In this document: positions 33,884-41,629 of the stretch, one piece after another | How positions within the stretch are numbered: the first letter of the stretch is position 1 | Layout of the letters: every line of letters starts with the position of its first letter | Source of the DNA: Denitrovibrio sp. | Lineage (GTDB): Bacteria; Chrysiogenota; Deferribacteres; Deferribacterales; Geovibrionaceae | Reading direction: 5' to 3' | Assembly: GCA_002869145.1 (NCBI GenBank) | Contig: PKTM01000008.1 | Coordinates: 1 to 64,000, forward strand | Length of the DNA stretch: 64,000 bases | Made by a program: the position numbers and the translations under genes | The notes under the pieces: generated by a model | Seen by the model: only the letters and a program-made list of their open reading frames with translations | What the model was told of the DNA's origin: nothing | Databases searched by the model: none

Positions 33884-34702
33884 ATGCGTCAATATTCTGC
33901 GGCTATATATGCCAACGAAAATCTGTTATTAGCAGAGTTACTTGAAAGATTAGAGGGCGATATGCCCATGCTGGGGATTTCTGTTTATGGAAGCTCCCTT
34001 GCAGGAACAACTATAGCTACAGGCACAGATGAATACGAAATAAAGCCTGTAGGTAAACTAGATGAAGAGATACTTGTTATTCTTTCAGATCCACAGGCAG
34101 AGATAGAGGTTCTGAAAGAGTTTGATGGTTCCGTAATAGATTTTACCGGAACTTTTGCAGATATTCTGGATGAGGTATACATAATAGAAGAGCCTGTGGC
34201 ACATATTATAAATTCTCTTCAGTCTGACAAAAACGACATGGAAGCTGTTGTTGTACTCCCTGCTGCGGTTTTTGGGAAAAGCGGCATAGACGATTTGCTT
34301 AACCAGACCAGAGAACTTTTTGCATTTACAAATGCTGAAACAAAGTTATTTGAGAACAGATTAGCATTTAATATGTTTTTTTCTGATCTAGATCAAGGAA
34401 TTCTTGCTGGATATAGACAAAAATTAAAACAGGACACAGAAGTAGATGTAGATGTCAGAATGATTCCTGTCTCGACAGGATTTGTTCTTGACGTATATTT
34501 TAAAAAAGATGTAAATAGTAATCTTACGTTTTCCTACACTTCCGATAGGAATTGTGAAACACTGTCCGATATAACGGGGCAGACTGGGATAATGCTTGTT
34601 TCAAAAACGCAGAACAGGCTTACTTTCTCAGGGGATTACATTCATACGATAGTCAGACAGATTACTGACGCACTGAAAGATATTACCGGAGATGATGAAT
34701 GA
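33884..34702 (+). CDS. Unrecognised protein, possibly Usg/aspartate-semialdehyde-dehydrogenase-like
   Basis: 272 residues, ribosome site AAGGTG. No clear family. The order of segments recalls the Usg-1/ASADH fold: N-terminal 'LLERLEGDMPMLGISVYGSS', then 'ILVILSDPQAEIEVLKEFDGSVIDFTGTF' where ASADH relatives end a strand in 'VIDxSxxF', 'VVVLPAAVFGKSGIDDLLNQTREL', and a C-terminal dimer-like half. The P-loop-like GATG and the catalytic Cys of real dehydrogenases are missing. It overlaps the NifS-like gene by four bases, so it is probably translated with the NifS-IscU-Nfu set. Function unknown. Confidence 0.55.
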   Translation: MRQYSAAIYANENLLLAELLERLEGDMPMLGISVYGSSLAGTTIATGTDEYEIKPVGKLDEEILVILSDPQAEIEVLKEFDGSVIDFTGTFADILDEVYIIEEPVAHIINSLQSDKNDMEAVVVLPAAVFGKSGIDDLLNQTRELFAFTNAETKLFENRLAFNMFFSDLDQGILAGYRQKLKQDTEVDVDVRMIPVSTGFVLDVYFKKDVNSNLTFSYTSDRNCETLSDITGQTGIMLVSKTQNRLTFSGDYIHTIVRQITDALKDITGDDE

Positions 34703-35883
34703 TCTATCTTGACAATGTGGCAGGAACAAAGCCGGATCAACGTGTAATAGACAAGATGATGCCGTATTTCACAGAGCACTACGGAAACCCAAGTGCTCAT
34801 TTTTATCCGATAGGCCGTGAAGCTTTTGAAGCTATGGAAGCAGCAAGAGCAGAGGTTGCAGATTTTATAGGCGCAAAGCCAGATAACATAGTCTTTACAG
34901 CCAGCGGCACAGAGTCAAACAATATTGCTCTTAAAGGCTTTCTTAACCATTCTGCCAATAAAGGCAAACATATTATAATCAGTGAAATAGAACATTTCTC
35001 TGTAGATACTTTAGTAACAAAGCTGATAAGCGAAGGTTATGAAGTTACAAAATTAAAAGTGGATAACGGCGGACTTGTGAATCCGTCTGATCTGGAAAAT
35101 GCTATCAGGAAAGATACTGTGCTGGTTTCAATACAGTATGTAAACCCTGAAATTGGAACAATACAATATACTGAAAAACTCGGCGGGATATGCAAAAGCA
35201 AAGGTGTTACATTTCATGTGGATGCCATAGCTGCTGCGGGTTACGTTGAGATAGATGTGGAAAAGCTTAATTGCGACATGCTTTCTATCGCTGCACAAAA
35301 TTTCTACGGCCCAAAAGGAGCAGCCGCTCTTTACATTAGAGAGGGTGTTAAGCTGATGGGACTTATGGACGGCGGTTTTCAAGAGAAGGGATACAGGAGC
35401 GGTACAGAAAATGTACCGGCCATAGTGGGCATGGGCGAGGCTTGTGCCATTGCAAAAGCAGAGATGGCCGAATATGTGCCTAGACTTGAAAAGCTTCAGA
35501 AAAAACTGTGGGAAGGGCTTGGCGGAATGTTTGATTTCCTCAACTTCACAGGTCACGAAACACGCAGAAGACCCGGTCATGTTAGCTTTTGGATAGAGTA
35601 CATAGAGGGAGAATCACTCCTTATGTGGCTATCATTGAAAGGTTTTGCATGTGCTAGTGGCTCTGCATGTTCTTCGAACATACTGGCAGAGGACGAGGAT
35701 GACCTTGTGGCTTCATCCGTTCTGACAGCGGTTGGTGTGCCCACTGATATTTGTGCAGGCTCACTGGGCGTTAGTATGTCCAGATACAATACTGAAGAGG
35801 ATATTGACAAACTGCTTGAGGTTTTACCTGAAACAGTGCAGAAACTCTGCGAAATGTCCCCAATGTATAATAGAGATAAATAA
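34699..35883 (+). CDS. nifS: NifS/IscS-type cysteine desulfurase homologue lacking the PLP lysine
   Basis: 394-residue class V aminotransferase-fold protein. It keeps 'NIVFTASGTESNNIALKG', His99 in 'SEIEHFSVDT', 'HVDAIAA', 'GYRSGTENVPAIVGMG' and the mobile Cys loop 'GFACASGSACSS' (probable catalytic Cys324). At the site of the Schiff-base lysine the usual S-x-H-K-x-Y-G-P-K-G reads 'AAQNFYGPKG': Gln200 replaces His and Asn201 replaces Lys. It cannot form the normal internal aldimine. Archaeoglobus fulgidus IscS, which has Asp at this site, is a known precedent. Genes for IscU and Nfu follow, so a scaffold or cluster-ligand role is plausible. Confidence 0.88.
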   Translation: MIYLDNVAGTKPDQRVIDKMMPYFTEHYGNPSAHFYPIGREAFEAMEAARAEVADFIGAKPDNIVFTASGTESNNIALKGFLNHSANKGKHIIISEIEHFSVDTLVTKLISEGYEVTKLKVDNGGLVNPSDLENAIRKDTVLVSIQYVNPEIGTIQYTEKLGGICKSKGVTFHVDAIAAAGYVEIDVEKLNCDMLSIAAQNFYGPKGAAALYIREGVKLMGLMDGGFQEKGYRSGTENVPAIVGMGEACAIAKAEMAEYVPRLEKLQKKLWEGLGGMFDFLNFTGHETRRRPGHVSFWIEYIEGESLLMWLSLKGFACASGSACSSNILAEDEDDLVASSVLTAVGVPTDICAGSLGVSMSRYNTEEDIDKLLEVLPETVQKLCEMSPMYNRDK

Positions 35884-35906
35884 AGGTAAAGTTTCAGGAG
35901 GATATA

Positions 35907-36341
35907 ATGGCTAAAGGACCATATAGCGAAAAGGTTATGGATCATTTCATGAACCCAAGAAATATGGGAGAGATAGATGATGCTAATGGTGTCGGCGAAG
36001 TAGGAAACCCTGCTTGTGGCGATGTCATGAAGATATTTCTCAAAATTTCTGACAACAACATCGTAGAAGATGTTAAGTTTAAAACTTTTGGATGTGGTGC
36101 AGCCATTGCATCTAGCTCCATGGCTACAGAGCTTATGATAGGTAAAAACATTGATGAGCTGCTTCAGCTTACTAATGATGCAATAGTAGACGCTCTTGGC
36201 GGTCTTCCGCCGGCAAAAATCCATTGCTCAGTAATGGCAGAAGAGGCTATCGAAGAAGCTCTGAAAGACTATTTTAAAAGTAAAGGGGAAGACCCTGCCA
36301 TCGTTGATGAGATGAAAGCTAAAATAAAGAAAGATAATTAA
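35907..36341 (+). CDS. iscU: Fe-S cluster scaffold IscU/NifU N-terminal type
   Basis: 144-residue scaffold on which [2Fe-2S] or [4Fe-4S] clusters are assembled, behind AGGAGG. The three ligand cysteines are present in '[10 protein letters not shown]' (with the adjacent Asp), '[17 protein letters not shown]' and '[14 protein letters not shown]'. Start motif '[18 protein letters not shown]' is standard. It ends with a ~20-residue charged extension. It lies 23 bp after the NifS-like gene and 14 bp before Nfu. Confidence 0.95.
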   Translation: MAKGPYSEKVMDHFMNPRNMGEIDDANGVGEVGNPACGDVMKIFLKISDNNIVEDVKFKTFGCGAAIASSSMATELMIGKNIDELLQLTNDAIVDALGGLPPAKIHCSVMAEEAIEEALKDYFKSKGEDPAIVDEMKAKIKKDN

Positions 36342-36355
36342 TCGGAGGATACATT

Positions 36356-36583
36356 ATGAGCCTTAGAGAAAGAGTAGAAGAGGTTCTCGAGCAGGTTAGA
36401 CCTACACTTCAGGCTGATGGAGGGGACATTGACCTTCTTGACGTTTCAGAAGACGGCATTGTAAAAGTACAGCTTACAGGTGCTTGCGGTTCATGTCCTT
36501 TCAGCACAATGACACTTAAGCATGGTGTTGAGGCTAGACTCAAGGATATGATTCCTGAAGTAAAAGAAGTACTTTCAATATAA
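36356..36583 (+). CDS. nfu: NifU C-terminal/Nfu-type Fe-S carrier
   Basis: 75-residue stand-alone Nfu domain with CGGAGG upstream. '[21 protein letters not shown]' and the CxxC in '[21 protein letters not shown]' are diagnostic; the two cysteines bridge a [4Fe-4S] cluster between two monomers for delivery to client proteins. It is last in the NifS-IscU-Nfu set and is followed by a strong terminator. Confidence 0.95.
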   Translation: MSLRERVEEVLEQVRPTLQADGGDIDLLDVSEDGIVKVQLTGACGSCPFSTMTLKHGVEARLKDMIPEVKEVLSI

Positions 36584-36604
36584 CTTTAAATGAGAATCAG
36601 AAAA

Positions 36605-36634
36605 AATTAAGGGAGCCAATCGGCTCCCTTTTTT
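36605..36634. terminator. Bidirectional intrinsic terminator
   Basis: GGGAGCC (36611-36617), loop AATC, GGCTCCC (36622-36628) and six Ts, with a matching A tract on the other side. It separates nfu from the convergent CBS gene and can serve both. Confidence 0.9.
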
Positions 36635-36642
36635 AGTGTATG

Positions 36643-37056
36643 TTATTCGTTAAGCAGTGCTTTTAATATGTCGCCTAGGGTCACAATACCTATCAAATGT
36701 CCAGAATTATCAACAACAGGCAATCTATGCCTGAATTGTTCCAGAACTATCTTTGCAGCTTCCTTTACGTCTGTTTCAGCTTTTATAGTTATTGCAGGAA
36801 TGTGCATCACTCTTTTAATAGGTTCACTGGTAAGCTCTCGTATGTCTACAAGTGGTATATACTGAGCTTCATTCAGGATGTCAGGCAGCGCCTTCGCCAC
36901 ATCTGTTTCGCTGAACGTTGCAATCACTTTGCTGTATTTGTCAACAACCGGAAGACCGGAGACATTCTTTTTGCGCATCTTTAATATGACTTCTTTTATG
37001 GTCTCTTCTGGTCCAGCTGTAAGAACATTAGTCTTCATTATCTCAGAAACTTTCAT
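36643..37056 (-). CDS. Two-CBS-domain regulatory protein
   Basis: 137-residue tandem CBS protein, ribosome site GGAG. Repeat 1 (~1-60): 'VSEIMKTNVLTAGPEETIKEVILKMRKKNVSGLPVVD'. Repeat 2 (~80-137): 'IKRVMHIPAITIKAETDVKEAAKIVLEQFRHRLPVVD' and 'LIGIVTLGDILKAL'. Such pairs bind adenine nucleotides. It starts 14 bp after the Acs-like gene, so the two are probably co-transcribed, and it may confer nucleotide-responsive control on that protein. The partner is inferred from position only. Confidence 0.9.
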   Translation of the reverse strand: MKVSEIMKTNVLTAGPEETIKEVILKMRKKNVSGLPVVDKYSKVIATFSETDVAKALPDILNEAQYIPLVDIRELTSEPIKRVMHIPAITIKAETDVKEAAKIVLEQFRHRLPVVDNSGHLIGIVTLGDILKALLNE

Positions 37057-37070
37057 TAACAGGTCTCCTT

Positions 37071-38957
37071 TTACATCTGTACTGCAATCTCTTTCAGAAG
37101 ATCACGCAGAATGCCCCCATCGGGTGATTTAGGGATGGTTCTTGAGAAGCGAATCTCGCTTGGGAGGGCAACTTCGCCGATCTCTTCCAGAATAGTCTCT
37201 CTGATATCCCTTACAGTTTGGTCGTGATAACTTTCGTCCAGTTGTTTTTTCAGCACACAAAAAGCTATCAGTTTTTCACCGCGTTTTTCATCGTTCACAT
37301 TGATAACAGCGCATTCTTTTATATTTTCATATTTTTTTATTGCTTCTTCTATCTCGACTAGACTAAGACGTTTTCCGCCGATGTGCAGGACATCGTCAAG
37401 TCGCCCTGTAAGTATCATGTTTCCATTTTCATTATACTTACCACCATCACCAGTGCTAAAGTATGGCTTTCCCGCTGCGTCTTTCCAATAAGTTTTTTCA
37501 AACAGTCCTGGTTGATTATATATACATTTTGCTAGAGAAGGGAAAGGAGATTTTAAAACAATTTCTCCTTGCTTGTCAAAATCAGTTATTATTTTTTTGG
37601 TAGTGGTATCCATTAAAACAGCAGGGACGGTTGGGAGAGCTTTGGATACTGTGCCGTATTCAAGATCACCAAACCCAGGAACAGAGGCATATATGGCGCC
37701 TCCAGCTTCCGTAAGGGAGTATACGTCAATGAACGCAGCTTTATTTTTACACAGTTTTTGAGAACTCCATTCAAGAATATCTTCTTTCATTTTTTCTCCG
37801 CCTGTTGCAACCAGTTCAAGATTTTTCAGATCACGGAATATCTTTTTCTTTTGTGCGGCATTCATAAGTGTCTTCAGCAGCGAAGGGGTTGTGTATAGTT
37901 TGTTTACGCTGAATTTGTCACAAATATCAAAGAATTTGCCTGCATTTTCAAGGTCTATGGCATCTTCGTAAAGCAGCACTGTCTGTCCTGCCATAAGAGG
38001 TCCATAAACAAGATATGAGTGTCCTGTTATCCATGAAACATCTGCAGTACACCAGTATGTGTCTGTGGGCTTAATGTCAAAAAGAAGCATATAAGAGACA
38101 TATGCCCAGAGTAAATATCCGCCATAGCTGAATGTAAGTGCTTTTGGCTCAGCTACGTTAGTAGATGTGTACAGCATAAACATTATATCTTCAGCATTGT
38201 GCGGTTCATAGGGGAGAGTACTGGCGAAGAAGTGTTTCTCGTCAGACATTATGTCGTGATACCAAAGGTCACGAAGCGGCTTCATGTGAACCCTTTTGCC
38301 TGTTCTTTCGACTACTATGCAGTATTTGGGTTCCTGTTCAACTTTGGTAAATGCAAGGTCTACTTTATCCTTCATCTTTGAGTAGCCACCAGTGATTGAT
38401 TCATCAGTAGTCACCACAAGTGTTGGTTTGCAGTCATTAATCCTCTCTGCGAGTGATTCAGAGGAGTAGCTAGCGTGGTATACAACATGAATGGCGCCAA
38501 TTTTAGTACACGCAAGCATAAATATTATAAGTTCAGGTATGTTTGGCATATGCAACATAACCCTATCGCCTCTTTTAACGCCAAGTTTTAAAATGGCTGA
38601 TGCCGCCTTTATGACGTCTGAATAAAGTGACTGATAAGTATATACTTTTTGAAGCCCATCAGCTCCTATCCATACGATTGCTGCTTTATTTTTTGTGTAT
38701 GTTGTAAGGTGTTTAGTGAGTATATTTTTCAGCGGGCATATCCTGCCGCCTTTGAAGAACGAATATCCGCCTCTGATGTCGCCCAATATTTCATGAGAGA
38801 ATGGTTTTTCCCATATAAGGTATTTGTTTGCAAGATAGCTGAAAACTGTTTCGTTGTCGTCGAAAGAGTTAATCTTATCCAGAGTTTCTTTGGTCATACC
38901 TACGCGTTCAAAATCTTCAAAATTCTTTATCAGTGACCTTATATATAGACTGCTCAT
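37071..38957 (-). CDS. Acetyl-CoA synthetase-like protein with degenerate catalytic motifs
   Basis: 628-residue ANL-superfamily protein of Acs architecture. It has an N-terminal ACAS_N-like part, then 'GVKRGDRVMLHMPNIPELI', 'TDTYWCTADVSWITGHSYLVYGPL' region and 'STGDGGKYNENGNMILTGRLDDVLHIGGKRLSLVEIEEA'. Two essential motifs are lost. The nucleotide P-loop (YTSGSTGKPKG in active enzymes) reads 'YTSTNVAEPKA'. The adenylation lysine in PK(T/S)xSGKI is Gly615 ('PKSPDGGILRD'). A normal acyl-adenylate reaction is therefore unlikely; it may be a regulator or bind acetyl-AMP/CoA. A CBS gene follows, and the acetate-type symporter operon lies 2.2 kb away. Confidence 0.85.
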   Translation of the reverse strand: MSSLYIRSLIKNFEDFERVGMTKETLDKINSFDDNETVFSYLANKYLIWEKPFSHEILGDIRGGYSFFKGGRICPLKNILTKHLTTYTKNKAAIVWIGADGLQKVYTYQSLYSDVIKAASAILKLGVKRGDRVMLHMPNIPELIIFMLACTKIGAIHVVYHASYSSESLAERINDCKPTLVVTTDESITGGYSKMKDKVDLAFTKVEQEPKYCIVVERTGKRVHMKPLRDLWYHDIMSDEKHFFASTLPYEPHNAEDIMFMLYTSTNVAEPKALTFSYGGYLLWAYVSYMLLFDIKPTDTYWCTADVSWITGHSYLVYGPLMAGQTVLLYEDAIDLENAGKFFDICDKFSVNKLYTTPSLLKTLMNAAQKKKIFRDLKNLELVATGGEKMKEDILEWSSQKLCKNKAAFIDVYSLTEAGGAIYASVPGFGDLEYGTVSKALPTVPAVLMDTTTKKIITDFDKQGEIVLKSPFPSLAKCIYNQPGLFEKTYWKDAAGKPYFSTGDGGKYNENGNMILTGRLDDVLHIGGKRLSLVEIEEAIKKYENIKECAVINVNDEKRGEKLIAFCVLKKQLDESYHDQTVRDIRETILEEIGEVALPSEIRFSRTIPKSPDGGILRDLLKEIAVQM

Positions 38958-39131
38958 TTCTGGCTCCGGTTTAAATAATTGTGTTCAAATATAACATTAT
39001 TTTAAATGTTTTTCACTTACTAAATATCAAATGTTACGTAAAATTTCTGATAGAAACAAAAAGAGCAAAAATTAAATCATGTTTATTTCAAAGATATATT
39101 TGATTGCAAGCAAACATCTAAAGTCCAATAT

Positions 39132-41051
39132 TTATCTGCCTACAATCTTAGAAAAATATCTCTTAGTAGAGTCCTGAAGTTTATTTGCAACCTTAAATGC
39201 TTCTTTCAGAATGTCCGCTTCCTCGTCTGATAAATTGTCTGGATCTATAAAATGACTAGGGAATTCACCTTGATCGATAAGTTTTATCTCATTTTGGAGC
39301 CGCAGATATGTGAAGGTTTCAAAAGCAGCCTTAATGTGCTCTACGGTTGCCCTGTTGAAAAGTTTTAGTTCAAAGAGCCTGTCCAGTCTTTCCAGTGTGG
39401 TTGTGGCATGTATGCCTTGCTCCAGAATAAACATACGGACACAATCTACAATAAAAATACTTCCATTTTCTTTAAGTGAAAGCTGGCCTTTATGTTCTTT
39501 GCCTCTGTGTGTAACAAACCTTCCCAGGAGGTTTAGCGGTACTTTGTGTTTAAAATCCAGTTCCATCATCTGAAACAGGAAAAGGGGCTGAGATTTGATC
39601 TCTTTATGAACGATATCACGAAGCTCTTTGCAGAGGGACTCTTCGCCTGATATTGACATAAAATCAAAGAATATTGATGAATACCTAACTCTTTGTGGTT
39701 CAGGGACTTGTATCCACTTGGTGACCCTCTGTTTCCACTCTTTCAGCCTGCCTCGCCAAAGCGGATTGTTCGCCATAACATAGCCCTTACAAAGCGGATA
39801 GCCTATCTCTGCCAATGCTTCTACTAGCTTTTCTGCAAAAGGTATGAAAAACGCATCCACCTCTTCGACCATACTGTCAGGGAAATCTTCGTATAAAAAC
39901 CCGTTGTCTTGATCAGGTCCAAGCAGCATCTCTTTGCGTCCGCCGCTGCCCATTATGAGGAAACTGAACTTTATATCAGGTTTTTTATAACCACTATTTA
40001 CCATATCTTCCATAACCATCTCAAAGCATCTGCGTATTATGCTGTGGTGTATGTATGAAAGTATCTCCATTGTCTCAACGTGAGAGCGGTTTTCTATTAA
40101 CAGAACTCTTGCGACGTTCACAATCTCGCTTCTAATGTCTTTCAGTTCTGCAATGCTTGTAGCTTCGTTTGCGCTTCCAACCAGAAGCATTGATTTCTGG
40201 CTGCGAAACTTCATCAGATCCTGTTGAGAGACAATACCGACTATGTTGCCGCCATCCAAAACTGGAAGATGTCTGATGTTGTGACCGAGCATAAAAGTAG
40301 CCGCTTCATACATGTATGTATCTGGAGACATATAAAATGGCTCAGCGGTCATTATATCGGATGCTGTGGAGTGTTTTAAGCACTCTAAAGCGTCTTTAGC
40401 GAGCACTTTTCGTACCAAATCGCGTTCGGTTACTATGCCTAGCATTTGTTTATTTTCATCGCAAATAACTATTGCAGCTACGCCAAGCTCTGTCATTCTG
40501 TATGCAATATCTTTAACAGTCGCATCAGGCGGACATGTCTCTACAGGGGATGACATTATTTCGTTAAGTTTTTTCTGAAAAGGGTAGGCTTCAATTTGAG
40601 CCATTGGATCCATGGAGCGGCGTTCCACCATGTTCATGTATAGTTTTCTAATCTGAGAGTATATTGCTTTGTTGAAGTATTTGGTGATATTAGGATACTG
40701 TTGCGCAGCGTCCAGTATGACATCTTCCGGAATGAGCAAACATGCTGAATCTTCAGCTGCTCTGGCTCCTGCAGTGTACTTTTCTTTGGTAAAAATAGGG
40801 GTCCAGCCAAAAAAACCGCCAGGTTTACGGTAGTCTACGATCATTTCGACACTTTCTGAGGTTTCAGCTATAATTTCTATTTCGCCCTGCTGAATAAAAT
40901 AAAGATAACCAGTCGGTTCATCGGCTTGTGTGAAAATAATATCGTCTGCTTTGTAAGACACACTTTTGGAAGCTGCCTGAATCTTATCGGTTACATTATC
41001 TGGTAACTGGTTAAATGGTTCATAATCAAAAAGCTTCCTGGTTATCGGCAT
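39132..41051 (-). CDS. Cyclic-nucleotide-binding, CBS and DUF294 nucleotidyltransferase-like protein
   Basis: 639-residue cytoplasmic protein. Order: cNMP-binding/Crp-like domain (~15-135, 'YFIQQGEIEIIAETSESVEMIVDYRKPGGFFGW'), two CBS repeats (~165-285, 'MSSPVETCPPDATVKDIAY', 'ASDIMTAEPFYMSPDTYMYEAA'), a DUF294 nucleotidyltransferase-like domain (~315-450, 'FLIMGSGGRKEMLLGPDQDNGFLYED' with GS and DxD-like metal residues) and a C-terminal substrate-binding helical domain (~490-635). Proteins of this layout commonly accompany acetate/sodium symporters and Acs, as here, and are thought to regulate acetate metabolism. Its ligand is not established. Confidence 0.88.
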   Translation of the reverse strand: MPITRKLFDYEPFNQLPDNVTDKIQAASKSVSYKADDIIFTQADEPTGYLYFIQQGEIEIIAETSESVEMIVDYRKPGGFFGWTPIFTKEKYTAGARAAEDSACLLIPEDVILDAAQQYPNITKYFNKAIYSQIRKLYMNMVERRSMDPMAQIEAYPFQKKLNEIMSSPVETCPPDATVKDIAYRMTELGVAAIVICDENKQMLGIVTERDLVRKVLAKDALECLKHSTASDIMTAEPFYMSPDTYMYEAATFMLGHNIRHLPVLDGGNIVGIVSQQDLMKFRSQKSMLLVGSANEATSIAELKDIRSEIVNVARVLLIENRSHVETMEILSYIHHSIIRRCFEMVMEDMVNSGYKKPDIKFSFLIMGSGGRKEMLLGPDQDNGFLYEDFPDSMVEEVDAFFIPFAEKLVEALAEIGYPLCKGYVMANNPLWRGRLKEWKQRVTKWIQVPEPQRVRYSSIFFDFMSISGEESLCKELRDIVHKEIKSQPLFLFQMMELDFKHKVPLNLLGRFVTHRGKEHKGQLSLKENGSIFIVDCVRMFILEQGIHATTTLERLDRLFELKLFNRATVEHIKAAFETFTYLRLQNEIKLIDQGEFPSHFIDPDNLSDEEADILKEAFKVANKLQDSTKRYFSKIVGR

Positions 41052-41090
41052 AGCGTCAGCCCCGTATTAAGTTATTTAAGTAATTATAAC

Positions 41091-41119
41091 AAAAAAAGTC
41101 TCCCGAAGGAGACTTTTTT
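41091..41119. terminator. Bidirectional intrinsic terminator
   Basis: AAAAAAAGTCTCC (41091-41103), loop CGAA, GGAGACTTTTTT (41108-41119). On the minus strand it ends the symporter operon, 42 bp after the last gene and upstream of the DUF294 gene. Confidence 0.88.
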
Positions 41120-41160
41120 ATATAAATATGATTGTAAAATAACTTATTTTTTTGAATCGT

Positions 41161-41532
41161 TCAGCTTGCCACGGCTTCCTTCTTTTTTTTACCCCACTTT
41201 ATAGGGTGAGCCTGCATACGTATGATCCAGTCAGCAAATATTTTCATCCAGATAACAGTTCCCGCCATAGCTGACCATTTTTCATACGGGTAGCCAAGCA
41301 CAACAACACCAATTATTGTCCAGCCAGCTACAACAGCACCGAGAAGATTTATTATACCTGTGAAAGGTGCCCATTTTTTAGCGTTTACTGGTGGTTCACC
41401 ACGTTTTAATGCAACTTCGGAGTAGTCTTTTTTTACAAATATGCGCCATGTGCGGCGTGTCCAAAAGAAAAACATAGGGAACAGTGCCAAAAATAATACC
41501 CAAGTAAGCACTAAACCTGCGTCAAAACCCAT
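41161..41532 (-). CDS. Small membrane protein of the symporter locus
   Basis: 123-residue protein with AAGGAG before the ATG. Three hydrophobic stretches: about 7-25 ('LVLTWVLFLALFPMFFFW'), 57-79 ('IINLLGAVVAGWTIIGVVVLGY') and ~88-105. A basic, Lys-rich tail follows ('KWGKKKKEAVAS'). No family is recognised. It is encoded 97 bp after the symporter, beyond a terminator hairpin and before a second terminator, so it belongs to that operon at a reduced level. A role as symporter accessory protein is a guess from position. Confidence 0.75.
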   Translation of the reverse strand: MGFDAGLVLTWVLFLALFPMFFFWTRRTWRIFVKKDYSEVALKRGEPPVNAKKWAPFTGIINLLGAVVAGWTIIGVVVLGYPYEKWSAMAGTVIWMKIFADWIIRMQAHPIKWGKKKKEAVAS

Positions 41533-41554
41533 AGAAAACTCCTTAATAAGACTT

Positions 41555-41588
41555 TTAAAAAGCTCCGCCAGCCGAAGCCAGCGGAGCT
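41555..41588 (-). terminator. Intra-operon terminator/attenuator after the symporter gene
   Basis: On the minus strand a 12-bp stem (two G-T wobbles) closed by a TTCG tetraloop, AGCTCCGC...GCGGAGCT, is followed by five Ts. It lies between the symporter and the small membrane protein gene. Confidence 0.8.
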
Positions 41589-41629
41589 CATGTTTAGTTT
41601 GTTAAAGTGATACTTAAAGTATCAGTCTT

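Noticed and set aside
39028-39044. TTACGTAA element upstream of the Acs-like gene as another site for the arr regulator
   Set aside because: It lacks the ACGTAAA-N5-TTTACGT spacing and no -24/-12 promoter is nearby.
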